Below, one piece after another: positions 32,241-44,994 of a stretch of DNA of 64,000 nucleotides (the stretch's first letter is position 1; every line of letters begins with the position of its first letter). The translations under genes and the position numbers were made by a program. The notes below the pieces were generated by a model that worked only from the letters and a program-made list of their open reading frames with translations, did not search any database and was not told the DNA's origin. The DNA is taken from positions 3,410,501-3,474,500 of the forward strand of contig JAXDDX010000018.1 in assembly GCA_034670405.1 (NCBI GenBank). Direction: 5' to 3'. The stretch is from Hoplostethus atlanticus (lineage: Eukaryota; Chordata; Actinopteri; Trachichthyiformes; Trachichthyidae).

Positions 32241-35200
32241 ATGTTTATGACCGGGGTGTTTTGCCGTTTAACTGGAAAATTGCGACCTGCATTGAAACAG
32301 GCTCACTTGACCGTAAAGACCCCTATACAATGGAGATACGCGCAGAAGATGCACTACAGTACCACCCATTCAACAACTTGGCAGTTACGTGAAGATTGTC
32401 TGGGTGAGTTTACAATAAAAAAGTCTATAAGGACGAGGATTTGTTAGCTAGACAACGAGACATTACCTTACACGTATTTGAATCCTCAGAGCTCAATTAT
32501 GGAGGCATGTCGATGCACTTGGACTATGTGTGGCTGCGGGATCACTGTCGTTCTGCCTCTTGCTTCGATGCTAAGACAAACCAGAGGAACTTGGATACAG
32601 CAAGTGTAGACCTCAGCATTCGTCCGGCCCAAACTAGGGTGGACGATGGCCATCTCGTCCTCACATGTAAGTCACTCGTGGTTTTGATTGCCCACTCTCT
32701 CGCATGGAAGGTGAATTGTGGTTTTAGTGATGCTGAGTAGAGCCCATCAGACAAAACATTTAAAGACCAAGTGTGAACTCCCTGGTTTCCATACTACACA
32801 AAATATTTCTAACTTATACTGCAGAATGTGCTGAGAGATGCTTCATAAATAAATACACAACAATTGTCATTCAGCATTGGCACTGACATTCATTTGAAAT
32901 ATATTTTGAGTGGCAAAAATGTATTTTGGATATACTTGTAGATGTATTATATGTTGTCAATAGTGCAAAGAAAAAAATTAAACTTACATCTCATGAATGC
33001 ATTGAGGTTCTATTAGGTAACATCTAGTTCAAGATAGTGAGACACCTAAGAAACAAACAGTATTATTACAGATTTCAAACTAAACAGCCAATTAATCACC
33101 AATGAATCAAATGGGTGTTTACAGTCAACATTACGGTGGATCCATTACCATGACTACAGCATCACTTGGAATGCCATTTGTGAGTGGGTTTGGAGACTAG
33201 GCAGGTAGGTTTTGATGAAACGAGAAGTGATCAGCTAGTGTTTGACTATGTCTCCATCGTCTGATCATTTCAGTATTGCCTTATACGTATACGCCATATA
33301 TGACTTGGTGAAAGGAAGCATCTCGCCTCCCCAATAAGAGTAGATTTGGGGCCACAGGGTCAGGGAGGTGGTGATACATAACCAAGTGGGTTTGAGTTGA
33401 GTGTACTTCATTTCAACCACAATCCCATATGAGTTCAAAGGAGGCATCACAGGCGTGGTATGAATCGACAGAGGGCCATCAGGAAACTGTCAGTGTCAAG
33501 ACTGTTAAGGATTTCGACAGTGGGTAGTTTGACATTCTATTGCCATGTGTTGTCTCCTCTCACTAAGCTGCTGGCAGTGAGATAGGTAGTGAACAGGGGA
33601 CTTACAATATGAGCATTATAGGTTTTAACATTGAAATCAATTGCTTGTAGGAAATAAATAATTTCAAAATATTATTGTTTTAAGAATTACAGCTTTACGG
33701 ATTTATTTCCTGCAGCAGGACATGTTTTCTCCATTCCGTTCAGTCAGTTCAGAAGTCCAACTTTTGGCTAAAATAAGATTTGCTCTCACTACTGTTGCTA
33801 CTAACTGCTAGCTGAAAGGGAAGAGTCTGTTACTTTAGGTGGGGATGCAGTTTTCCCTCCCTCTGCAGATTCAGCTGCCCCTCCCTATAACAAAACCAAG
33901 ATCATCATTATATTCAACGATCATTTCAAAAATGCAAACTTTGGACATGCACTAACTGTTGCACTCTGTTCTTCAAGGAAGAACAGGTGAAGTGGACTTT
34001 TCCCCCATGTCATCTTTGATTGTGTAGTCAGGTGACTGGGGCTCCAAACTGTTAACCCTCCTGTTCTGTTGCAATGCAAATTGATCTGTTTCATGTTTTA
34101 ACATCCTGGTAACATACTAGTATTAAAGATGTTTCTTTCAGCATGATACCTTTGCTGCCTTAATTCATGTAATGAACATGTAAAAAAGGAAAAAAAATAA
34201 TTTTGAGCATAGATATCCCCCAGCATGTTTATATCACAGATATCACAGATGGATTAGTTTGACCTAGTTGTGGGAATGGAGGCAAAATAGGGTTAAAAGC
34301 GTCAAAATTAGGTCAAAACGTGTTTCATCTTTGCAAATGTAAGCATTTCTTCCAGGCCTTCTAAAGCTCAGAGCGAAAAAGTTTGATCACATTACGCCAG
34401 TTCTCAGGTCCCTGCATTGGCTTCCAGGGTGTCAGAGAATTGACTTTAAAATATTGTTGCTAGTCTACAAGTCTCTGAATGGCCTATACATCTCCAACAT
34501 GCTCTCTCAATGTGAACCCTCTAGACCCCTTTGGTCATCTGGGACAGGTCTGCTAACTGTTAAAACCAAACAGGGTGAAGCAGCGTTTAGCTACTATGCA
34601 ACAAATAGTTGGAACAAACTTCCAGAAGAACTGAGACATGCTCCTCAAATAACTACTTTTAAATCTAGATTAAAAACATTTTTGTTCACCACTGCATTCT
34701 GCTAAACTATAAACCTAGTCTCGATTCTAAATCCTGCACTTCAAATGCCCTATCTGCACTGTGATTTTATTCTGTGATTTTCTGTGATTTTATTGTATTT
34801 TATTTTGTTTTTATTTTATATGTTCTTCTTTTTAAATCTCTCATGTCTTCTTTTTAAAAAATATCTCATGTAAAGCACTTCCATGTATGAAAGGTGCTAT
34901 ACAAACAAACTTGATTGAATGTGCACAGTCCCTGCTAAATTAACATGAAATTAAAATTGACATTGACATGGAACTAGTAAAAATTTAGTCAAGTATTGAA
35001 TGCACTTCAAGTAATTCATTCCATTTTCATTTCTGTATCCCAGGGCTTGATGGTCATGTAACAAAGTATAACCTGAGCTGGTTGGCCAAGAACAGCTATG
35101 AAGGAAAGAAGCAGAGGACCATACAGCCACGCATCCTTTGGAATTCTGACATCTACACAAATTCAAACGTCCCTTCTGCAAAATGGGAAAAGTTTATGAG

Positions 35201-35887
35201 CTGTGATGATGAGCTGAAGAGTTTTCTTCAGAACTTTCTGCTCTATGGGATCGCTTTTGTAGATGATGTCCCAGCGACAGTTGAGGCCACAGAGACAGTT
35301 ACCCAAAGGGTCAGCATTATCAGGTATTAAGTGCTGATTTGTTCGGCTTATGCCAAGTTGTGGAATTTCTCTGTTTTTATTATAGATTATGTTTGAGGCA
35401 TTTTTTGCCTTTATTTGATAGCTGACAATAGAGATACAGGAAAGACTGGAGTGACATGCCTCAAAGTTCCCAGCCTGGATTGCGGATGCCCCGGGCCTAC
35501 TCTGTTTGTATTAGATCATGATCAATTATTTTCTTGTCTCCTGCTCTGTATGCCAGGTCCTTTTGTCTTTGTACCTTGTGTATGTATGCAATGTGAAGTC
35601 TCTGAGTTGTCAATGCAACTGCACCAATGTCACCAATTCCTGAACATTTAATGTACTGGACAATTTTAGTGATTCTGATAGGCATCTGCTGTTGCCACTG
35701 CTAATTCACTTTATATTTTGTGTGTTTACCAGAGAGACTACGTATGGGAGAATGTGGTGCTTCACCTCCGATTTCTCCAGAGGAGACACTGCCTACTCCA
35801 ATGTGGCCCTGGACCGTCACACAGACACCTCATACTTCCAGGAACCATGTGGGTAGGTATTAACTGCAGTCTTTTAGGTGTATGGAG

Positions 35888-35941
<54 letters not shown>

Positions 35942-38061
35942 TTATTTATTTTTGGGCATTTCTATTTGATCGTAACAGTAGAGAGAAACAGGAAAGATTG
36001 TGTGAGAGAGGAGGGATGACACAGATTTGAACCCAAATCTGTAGACCTATTTGTCTTTTGTCTGAGTCTGACTATAGGACACAGTCAAGAATGTTAAATA
36101 ATACAGATCGAATTGTCAAAAGGCATAAGAACAATTCTGTGGTATACCCTTTTCACTGTGTCCATTTGGGTGTCTGAAGTTTAGAATGATGAATGAAGTC
36201 ATACTGAGTGGTACTCCTGTATCTTTTAGTGATGGTAGTATTTTTGTGTCTGTGATAAATGTGACTTTCATTTTGGTATTTTATAAATTAATCTAAGAAA
36301 ATGTGTATGTTTTATTGCCAGTAATTCTCGCTTAGCCAAACAGTCACACGAAGAAACATATTGACTTTATCAAATTATATTTGACTTGATGCCATGGTTT
36401 GTTGCTGCAGAATTCAGGTGTTCCATTGCTTGAAGCATGAGGGAAGTGGGGGACGGACACTGCTTGTGGATGGATTCTACTCTGCAGAAAAACTGCTGCA
36501 GCAGTCACCGGAAAACTTTGAGCTGCTTGCTCGTGTACCAATCAGGCATGAGTACATTGAAAATACAGGCAAACACCGAAACCACATGATTGGCATTGGC
36601 CCTGTCCTTAACGTGTATCCTTGGAACAATGAAGTTTACATGATCCGGTATGACAGTATTTTTATTTTGAATGACATGTTATCTTATCTTGTGTCGGTGC
36701 AGTAATATATGAATTTATCTGTGATTGTATTTTACAAGGCCTTCTAAGAGTAAGAGTTAATCCTAAGTAGCAAATTTACCTTAAATAAGTGAGGATGCAT
36801 TTTAGTGGAGCTAAATGTACTCCTCACTGGTGCTCAGTTTCAATTCCTCATTCTATCAAAATGAAAATGAAAATGCGAATCATTTACTTTTCACTATTTT
36901 CCACAATAATGAACCTCTTGAAAAAACAATTTGCAAGAGGTTGTTGCTTCATATATATATATATGTTTTCCACAGATACAACAACTATGACCGTTCAGTG
37001 ATAAACACAGTCCCTCACGACATTGTTCAGCAATGGTATGTGGCACATCGAGAGCTGACCACGGAACTAAGGCAGCCAGAAAATGAGCTATGGTTGAAAC
37101 TAACACCAGGGAAAGTAAGAAAGCAATGCTTCTTAAAAAGGATTTTTTTACAAATTGAAAGAATTTGAAATTGAATTTCAGTATTCAAATATTTCAATGC
37201 CGGAAAAAACTTTTGTTTGCATTACTGAACTTATATAACTATATCCCATTGCCAAAAGGGTTATGTCCCAAAGGTTATGTCAGTTTTCAACTTTAACTGA
37301 ATTAAGAATTATTTAGAAAAGATGGAAAAGGTAACTTTGAGAATACCCAGGATGATTATCTGGGTATTTAAAGCTCATATGGCGATAAAGACTTCAAAGA
37401 AACAATATGTTGATTCACTCATTAATACAGCAGCTCTAGGCTTTATGTCAGTTCATATTCCCAGATGCTGATTGGACTGTCTGAGACAACATCTGTGAGA
37501 CTTTCTACATTCAGTTGTATTCCCCTTTAAAATTGTTAATTGACCATTGACGAGATCCATAACAGGTTCTTCACATCCGTTCAAAGATCATTCATTATGG
37601 TCTCTTTCAATGCTATTCACGGGGTAAATTTCCATGTGTCCTCGGCATCTATTGCACTCGGCATCTGACCGTCCTGGTAGGGGGATCCCTCTCTGAGTAG
37701 CCCCTCCCAAGGTTTCTTCCATTTGTTACTAAACGGTTTTGTGGGAGTTTTTCCTTGTTCTCTGTGAGAGTCCAAGGCTGGGGGATGTTGTGTACTAACC
37801 ATTTATTGTTTTCACACATTGGGCACTGTGAAGCCCTTAGAGACTGTAACCGTGATTAAGGGCTATACAAATAAAATGTGATTTGATTTGAATGTGATGT
37901 TTGATGATTTTACACTCCTGTTTTTATAGGTGATTTTCATAGACAACTGGCGTGTCATGCATGGGAGGGAGTCTTTCACGGGCCTGAGGCAACTCTGTGG
38001 GTGCTACCTGACCAGAGATGATGTCCTCAACAATGCTCGCTCCTTTGGTCTGCAGGCCTGA
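32241..38061 (+). CDS. tmlhe: Trimethyllysine dioxygenase, mitochondrial (seven exons)
   Basis: Exons: 32241-32403, 32490-32666, 35044-35323, 35733-35852, 36411-36647, 36976-37114, 37930-38061. All have GT-AG borders and matching phases; together they make 1248 nt, 415 residues plus TGA (human protein about 421). The enzyme is a mitochondrial Fe(II)/2-oxoglutarate dioxygenase that hydroxylates N6-trimethyllysine, the first step of carnitine synthesis. The N-terminus is basic and Ser/Thr-rich, as expected for mitochondrial import. The N-terminal metal-binding domain includes YVWLRDHCRSASC (67-79). Iron ligands are His236 and Asp238 in ALDRHTDTSYF and His383 in NWRVMHGRESF; Arg391 is likely for 2-oxoglutarate. 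The protein ends LTRDDVLNNARSFGLQA. Introns 2 and 6 hold LINE fragments. It appears intact. Confidence 0.95.
34360..34920 (+). mobile_element. L2-like LINE 3' end in tmlhe intron 2
   Basis: The frame reads FDHITPVLRSLHWLPG, then LLVYKSLNGLYISNML, AFSYYATNSWNKLPEELR and TTFKSRLKTFLF, the C-terminal region of fish L2-type LINE polyproteins. It is followed by a T-rich 3' UTR and GTAAAGCACTTCCATGTATG, GGTGCTATACAAACAAA. Confidence 0.8.
35887..35940. repeat. (TA)n microsatellite
   Basis: Pure AT/TA run in tmlhe intron 4, just after the exon 4 donor. Confidence 0.95.
37618..37895 (+). mobile_element. LINE 3' UTR fragment in tmlhe intron 6
   Basis: It contains GGAGTTTTTCCTTGTTCTCT, AGAGTCCAAGGCTGGGGGAT and GATTAAGGGCTATACAAATA followed by A/T-rich tail units, a common 3' end of fish non-LTR elements. 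No coding part remains. Confidence 0.65.
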
Positions 38062-40962
38062 TCCTTGATGAACAACCCTTCATTTCTCATGCTTTATAAA
38101 ATGTATAGGATGTACTTACCTATAACGTAGGTTTCATCCTAGTTGAGCGAAGGATCTTCTTCATGACAGCCAATCAGCTTCACTCTTTTACTTTATTGTG
38201 TCTTACTCCATGACACATAGTGCCTTGACATTTGTAGATGAAACTTTATATTTTTAACAAAACATTCAAGTAATAACTGCTGGGAATATCAAATGGTTAT
38301 TAGATTTAGTGATGCATTAAATGTCATGCTATTGTCAATGATGCACTAAGAATTTCAGCTGTACTAATCAACCAGTCACCTTTTTGTAGTTGAATTCATA
38401 ATTACTTGTGATGTGTTGAACTTTCTCAAACAGCTTTTCCATGTTTTCCTTGTTGAGCTCATACAATTGCGTGCTTACATGCAACTGATCACACAAATAG
38501 TCAGAAGTCATGTGGTGCTTCTTTCCAGTACGACTACCCTCCAGATATTAGTAATTTCAGTACATTATAGTTATAGTGTTACTCAATAGTATGGTTTGGA
38601 CATATTTGTCCAAAGCAACTTGTACCTCTCTAACTAAATGCAGACTTATGTTTAACATATATAACATATACCAGACAATATTTTTATAATCACGTCATCA
38701 CCAATACAAGCACCTGTTTCAAAGATATGTCATCATAATAAAATGTCATTAAGTGTACATGCGTATAAGCATGTATGTATTTGTTCTTCTTTAAATTATG
38801 AGTTTTAATTATGAGTTAAATTATGTGTTATGATAGATTGTTCACTAGATAATTTTATAAACATTATTTTAAGCATTCGGTAGTCTTTTCTAGATTAAAA
38901 GAAAACATATAGCCATATATGGCTTGTCAAACAGACTATTTACAACATAACAGTATCATGTGGGGTTATTGATTATATTTAGAGATGCCACAAAAAATGA
39001 TTAATCACTTAGATCCTTTCAAATAAATTTCACACGTATACCTTTTACATACACACTGAGTTGGTTTAAGTTGGTGCATTGGTTGTTCTTAATGACTTAG
39101 TGATGCAGTAGTGATTCGTCTGTACCACAGTATGAGTGAAGAGTGGAGCCGCCCCCTAAATGCTGCCAAGAACTTATGTTTGAATCAAATTATTATTTTG
39201 TCTTTGACAGTGACAAGGTGCAGTCATGTTTCTGATACCATATCACATCGCCATCTGGTGGTAACATTTTGGCCTTGGTCTATACTACAGTAGCACATTG
39301 GATAACATGTAATTCTCCATACAAATTAGGTGCTTAAAAGCAATTCTAACACTAACTGAAAAGAAGACTAGGAGCTCCAGCCTATATAAGCTGAAGATGT
39401 AAGGGATATTTGAGGCAGGAGCAGAGAGAGTTGCATCTGAACTAGAAGACATAAACACATGGATAAAAGTAAAGCCTGAAAATGGTTGAAATTATTTGTA
39501 AGTCAGAATTCTGATTAGTTAAAAGAAACTTCTTTACTCTGCACAGCCCTCATGACCTGCCTGTCAAATCGCCATAACTTTGTGGGTGCTGGCTTTGCAT
39601 TTACAGAAGGGTACCTAGGTTATTTTTTAAATTAAATTCATCAATTTGTTGTGTCTAAAAATAACTATTGCAGATTTGCTTTTATAAAAGGGGAAAGCAC
39701 GTTTTTTACTTCTCTATAGTGCAAAATGATTTCTGGCTTTCAAAACTGACTGTGCAGCCCATACTCTCAGTTTTGGAACAAAAACTTTCTCCTTGAGTTG
39801 GATAATTCAATGCTTGCTCTTATAGTGGGGATTTTATTGCTAAAAAATGTTGCAAATTGATTGTACTTGATTGCAGAAGATGGATTGCCAGACAGATTGT
39901 TTCTGTACTAGGTTCTTCCATTTGGGGTACATTGTGTGCCAGCCACTCATGGAGAAGATACTCCCTGGCCCCACTGTGAGTATGCTGCCACCTACTGTAT
40001 CTAGATGATGTTGTCATTTAACAAGACTAGGCAATGTTGTCCATTGCAAACAGGCAAAAATGCTTCATAAAAATACAATTCACAACACAGACACGTTTTT
40101 ATTTAATCAGGATCTGCCTTGCTTCTTGTATGTGTTGGTAAACAAAATATTCATATTTCATCCACAATTGCTTGTCAATTCCTATTACCTATTCACTTGA
40201 GCAACATCAGAGATCAGTGAAACCTTTCCACCCCTTTCTGGATTAGTTAGTTTACTGTTCTTTAAACTATTTTATAATTTGAAAGAAAATATTTAAATGT
40301 ATGTTTTTATAATTGGGTTTTATTTTCCAAAATAAAGGCTGCTTTACTAATAAAATATTGTCTTGAGCTTGTGGCACACAATAATATTAGTATAACTGTC
40401 AACATTAACAAGACAGCACAAATCAATTTATCAAAATGAATCTTTGCATGAAGCCAAATCTCCCCATGCCATCTCACTTACAACTCAGTTATTACATGTA
40501 TTCATAGTGATTCAGACAATAATTTAAAATATTGCTTCTGATATAATATACATACATGTATGATACAATGTATGATACAATAATACAATAAATGTCTCAT
40601 TCATACAAGATGCCAGCTAATTAAGAATGAATGAGTCATCAATTTGGTTTGAATATCACACTGAATATGAAATGGAAAAAAGACTACAAATACAAATGCA
40701 ACTGTTAGTCTAACACCATATTGGGATTTTTTTCATGCCATCTGTACTAGAGCTTAATTTTAAGTTAAAAAAAACAAATGTGTCCTTCAATTATACAACA
40801 GTTTAAAAAGTGAATTTAACACAAGCATGAAAACTTTCTTGATTCAACACATGTAACAATACAATGCAACTTATTGTATTGATTACATTTGAAAATGACA
40901 CATCTTGAACATTTGCCCAACACGTTGCCCCAGTTTAAATAGGTGTTTTTGACAAGCCTTTT
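38062..40962. other. tmlhe 3' UTR and convergent intergenic region
   Basis: A candidate tmlhe poly(A) signal AATAAA lies at 38737-38742. The rest is AT-rich without a recognised gene; it separates the converging tmlhe and VSIG1-like genes, whose 3' ends face each other. Confidence 0.5.
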
Positions 40963-41588
40963 TTAAGCTTGTGGCTCATCTCCCTCAGCATGGAGGTTGC
41001 TGGATGCAGTTGCCATGGGAACCTCATCTGAAGTTACAGGGGCCTGTTGAGTGCCCCTCCTGGTGGAAGGAGAGAGAGTTTATATCGCACCCTTAAATCT
41101 CAAAATTGCTACTACATTACATGCAATGCAACAAAAGTGAAAATTCAAACTCTCACTTCATCTCGCTAGCTTCTGGGTTCTTGACAGCTCTGTATTTTTG
41201 CCTCTTCACAGAGTGTGCGATGAACCACACAACTAGGACGATTAGAACACACCCAAGCAATGCACCGATCACTGCACCAGCAATCACCCCGTCTTCCAAT
41301 TCTGTACAATGACAACATTTTATGTCAATGAATGTGACCTATTTTTATGCCTTTGTTAAATACATGTATATGTTTGCATAGATATTCTCAAGAAAGGAAA
41401 ATTATGTGCAACCATACCAGCATTAAGCTCTAGAGTGCAAGTGGAAAATCCCACCACATTTGTAGAGGTACACTGGTACTCCCCAAACTCAAACTCGGAT
41501 AGGTTTCTGATTTCCATTAGTCCAGTTGTAGTCACTGAGGAAAGAAAATGCACACATGTTCGTAGAAGCTTGAGTGCACCTGTGTGTG

Positions 41589-41657
<69 letters not shown>

Positions 41658-44600
41658 CTCACTTCTTCCCAGTACAGGCCCTTGTCTTAGCCTGATCCAG
41701 TCTGCTCCAGATGTATGTGGGGGCCGGACTCCCACGTTCACTGTGGCAGGTCAGAGTGACCAGGTGGCCCGATTCCACATCACCATGCACAGCGCAGAAA
41801 GGAACAGAGGGCTTTTCTGACAGACCACGAACAGGATACAGTGGTTTTATTATGATACTTTCTCCAGTAAAGTTCACCAGTTGAAATTGTTGACATTGTA
41901 CATGAATTATAACACACACATACAAACGTGAGCAAGGGCTTCATAACAGCTACATGGCATACTCATAAATAATGGATCAATTCTTATGTCAGCTTTTCTT
42001 AGGTGTTTGCATGCACTCATGGCACTTGTGACAAAGTGGTGGGACCCTGCTGAATATATAATTTTCCCAGTGCCTACTGGTCAGTGGGCTTTCCATTATA
42101 ATGATGTACTAAAATAAATATATATATGAACCATACTGAGCTATACAGTTCTGCTGAAATATCTTTAAAAAATGCCAATACTCTATATTTTATATCTTCT
42201 CTATACATTTTTAAAAATGTATTCATTAGGTGAATACTACTGTATGCAGGAAGGAGAGCCATTAAAATGATCTGTGATTCATGATGGACTGCCCACTCCT
42301 TAAAACTGCCACGATCACGATCAGATTTAGTGTATTGAAATTGTCATATCCTGCAAACATTTTCATAAATGTGGAGGTTCTGAAATCCAAGCAGTATGGT
42401 TAACATGCTGTAGATACTGTTATATATTCTGTATGCAGTACAAGGATTCAGTCACAGTCCTACTCTAATTTCCAACTCTGACAATGAGGAGACTGCTGCA
42501 GTTACCATGGAAACTACTGTGGATACTGAGGCCTGCGAGGTTGTCCTGGTAACTCTGAATGAGAGGATTCAGACAGAATGTAATTCCCTGATCATACAAC
42601 TCAGGGTCACTATTTTAATAGATTTGTTTATGTTACAACAGTGGTGACAGACACAGTACAGAGTATAGCCACCTCAGAGGTGGCAAGCGCACTGAAATAT
42701 TTTAGTGAATTAGACATACTTTTGCTTCAGTCAAATTTTACTGAATTCACAGTGAGATTTCTTGTTAAAAATAGTAGCTCACTAAACACTACTGAAATTC
42801 TTTCAAATAAAAATATTTCAAGAGCCAAAAACACAACTGGGGTGGAGGAAGGGTACCTCTGCAGCATGCAATCAGCTTTAGAAATGTGTCTGACGCCTAT
42901 AATGGATGAAATGACAAGGCACCAGTTTGGCTTGAGTTAAACTAAATGATAGCAACCTTTTGTTTAAATTTTCATTTTCATTAGGCTCTTTCTATATCAT
43001 ATCTCCTATTATTATGTATTACATATTATTTAATTTTGCCTATGTTTTTTTGTGTACTATGTCTCATGTTAAGGATAATGTACGTGAATGATTATATGGA
43101 TTGTCTACTGCATTGCATTGGGATAGACAAGACAGTGCTGTAAGAGCTACACTAAACTAAACGGAAAAAACATCAAGATACAAATAACTTGTTTTATCAT
43201 AGAAACCCATGCATATTGACTGCTCAGTTGATGAACATCCCTTTTTAAACCCTTTGAAGTTAACAAAACTTACCAAGAACATGTACATGTATATTTGCCT
43301 CAGATTGTCCGACAACATCAGGGAAGTTGTGAACCTCACAGCTGTAGACCCCAGCATCCGATTTTTGCATGTTGCTTATCGTTATTGAGGCGTTTTTGGT
43401 CACATTGGGAGCAAAGGGAGGCTGAAGCCTGCCCCGATAGGATTCTGGAATGACAGCCTTTCCTAATTGATAGTAAAAGACCTGAAATCAAAGGGCAACA
43501 TTTCAGAATAGCTAACAACAACCACTGGAAGCCATGTAACAAATACATATTTACAGTGCCAGTTCTATACTCATTGTTATTGCTGTCATTGTTATTATAT
43601 TATATTACCCATTCTTGACTAAGTGAGAAAAATCACAACAGTTCACCTCCATTACCGCTTAAAGTTATGACTTGTGGTGTGAGTATCCTTTATTTCTTTA
43701 CTAATCTCATGTATGGATCACAGCTGTGTTGATACCGTCAAGAGACTTTTTAATACGTAAAAATGACTCAACTATCTTAAAAAAGTCAGAGCACATGTGA
43801 GTATCTGACCGATTACGTGTCAAACAATAACACAAGAAATCTGCTTAATTTTTTCAAAAAGTTCAAAAATAAAGGTTTTAGACAGGCTCACAAATAAAAA
43901 CCACTCACCTGAAACTTTGATAAAACTCTGAATAATACCCATAATAATTCTGAGATATGAATGAATGTTTTGTGATTAAATCTCTCCCATGCAGATTTAT
44001 CTCATTTTGAATCACAGCCTTTGTTGTCTTACCAAGGTGTGTCTCCAAGCAGGCATTCAAAGGCAAACGGCATATTGCAAAAAAGAGCCCGCCTGTTTTT
44101 TTTTTTCTGTTAATGCTGAAGCCTTGTAATAAAACGTCTTGTTGTATAAGCTTTTTTTGGGGATTAAATTGAAATACACAACATTTTATACTTTGAATAT
44201 CCTCATAAACATTGAGTTCTCTGATCATATTACCTAGTGTAATTACATAATTAAACATAATATATGTGTGCCTGTGCCTGTAAACTCAATAAATTGAATG
44301 AATTACAGTATAGTGCAGTGATTTTTACCCTTTATGGTGCTGAGGCACATTTCATCAAAACAACAAACTAACAAGGCAAAACCAAATGATTGATTGCTTG
44401 GCACACAATGGCACACAAAGCTTTGTATGATCATGAGACTAACACAGTGGACTTATCCTTTAACTTGGAGGAAAAAAGGATTGGTTATGTACTCAATAAA
44501 TATGTTCATTAGTTTGTTTGACGTAGATTTTCTTCACATTTAAGCAAGACGTCACAGCACATTGTGATGACTCAGACTTTCACCAAGCCGCACCAAGCAC

Positions 44601-44994
44601 GATACTGCCTAGTGTATCTCAACATGAGGCTTTGAGAAGACCTAAGCACACATCTACCTGCTGTGGATTCACGGAGGACGGCGAAACAAAATTCCACTGG
44701 ATGATAAGGCCGGTGGTCTCTTGAGAGGTGGTAAAGGTACACTGGAGTAGGGCACTTCCTCCCATGGTCACATTGACAAATTTCTGAGGAGTCGTGACTG
44801 TGATCAGTTCAACACATCCTGCAAAACAAAAATAGTTTATCAGGCTCTCCATTACACGTCACTTAGCACACAGTGTGCTAATAGTGCCGTTGAAAACTAA
44901 ACCCTTACACTTAAATGAATTATAAAAGGGAAGAAGCAGAGGAATAGTTACCCATCATGCTTATCAGCACCATTAAGCGCAACGTGGAGCACAT
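40963..44994 (-). CDS. VSIG1-like immunoglobulin-superfamily receptor (one excess base)
   Basis: Exons (minus): 44994-44952, 44818-44658, 43481-43274, 41816-41663, 41534-41418, 41301-41157, 41059-40963. A short signal peptide (MCSTLRLMVLISMMG) is followed by a V-set domain (Cys41, Trp56, Cys116 in DAGVYSCEV, three Asn-glycosylation sites), a C2 domain (VTLTCHSERGSP, FGEYQCTST), a transmembrane helix (GVIAGAVIGALLGCVLIVLVVWFIA) and a short tail ending EGDEPQA. Domain order, seven exons and the KPSVPFCAVHG-like C2 start fit VSIG1, an adhesion molecule of epithelial junctions; the tail is much shorter than in mammals. The exons total 925 nt, one more than a multiple of three: exon 4 shifts frame near 41682, and the shifted frame (PVLGR) fits exon 5. 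It may be a mutation, a sequence error or an unseen splice variant. Confidence 0.75.
41591..41654. repeat. (CT)n-(CA)n compound microsatellite
   Basis: CT run followed by CA run in the intron next to the exon 4 donor of the VSIG1-like gene. It causes Ser-Leu/Thr-His pseudo-ORFs. Confidence 0.95.

Noticed and set aside
42641-42940. Plus-strand ORF of 99 residues in a VSIG1-like intron
   Set aside because: No recognised domain, no splice or start context, and it lies antisense within an intron. It is probably chance.
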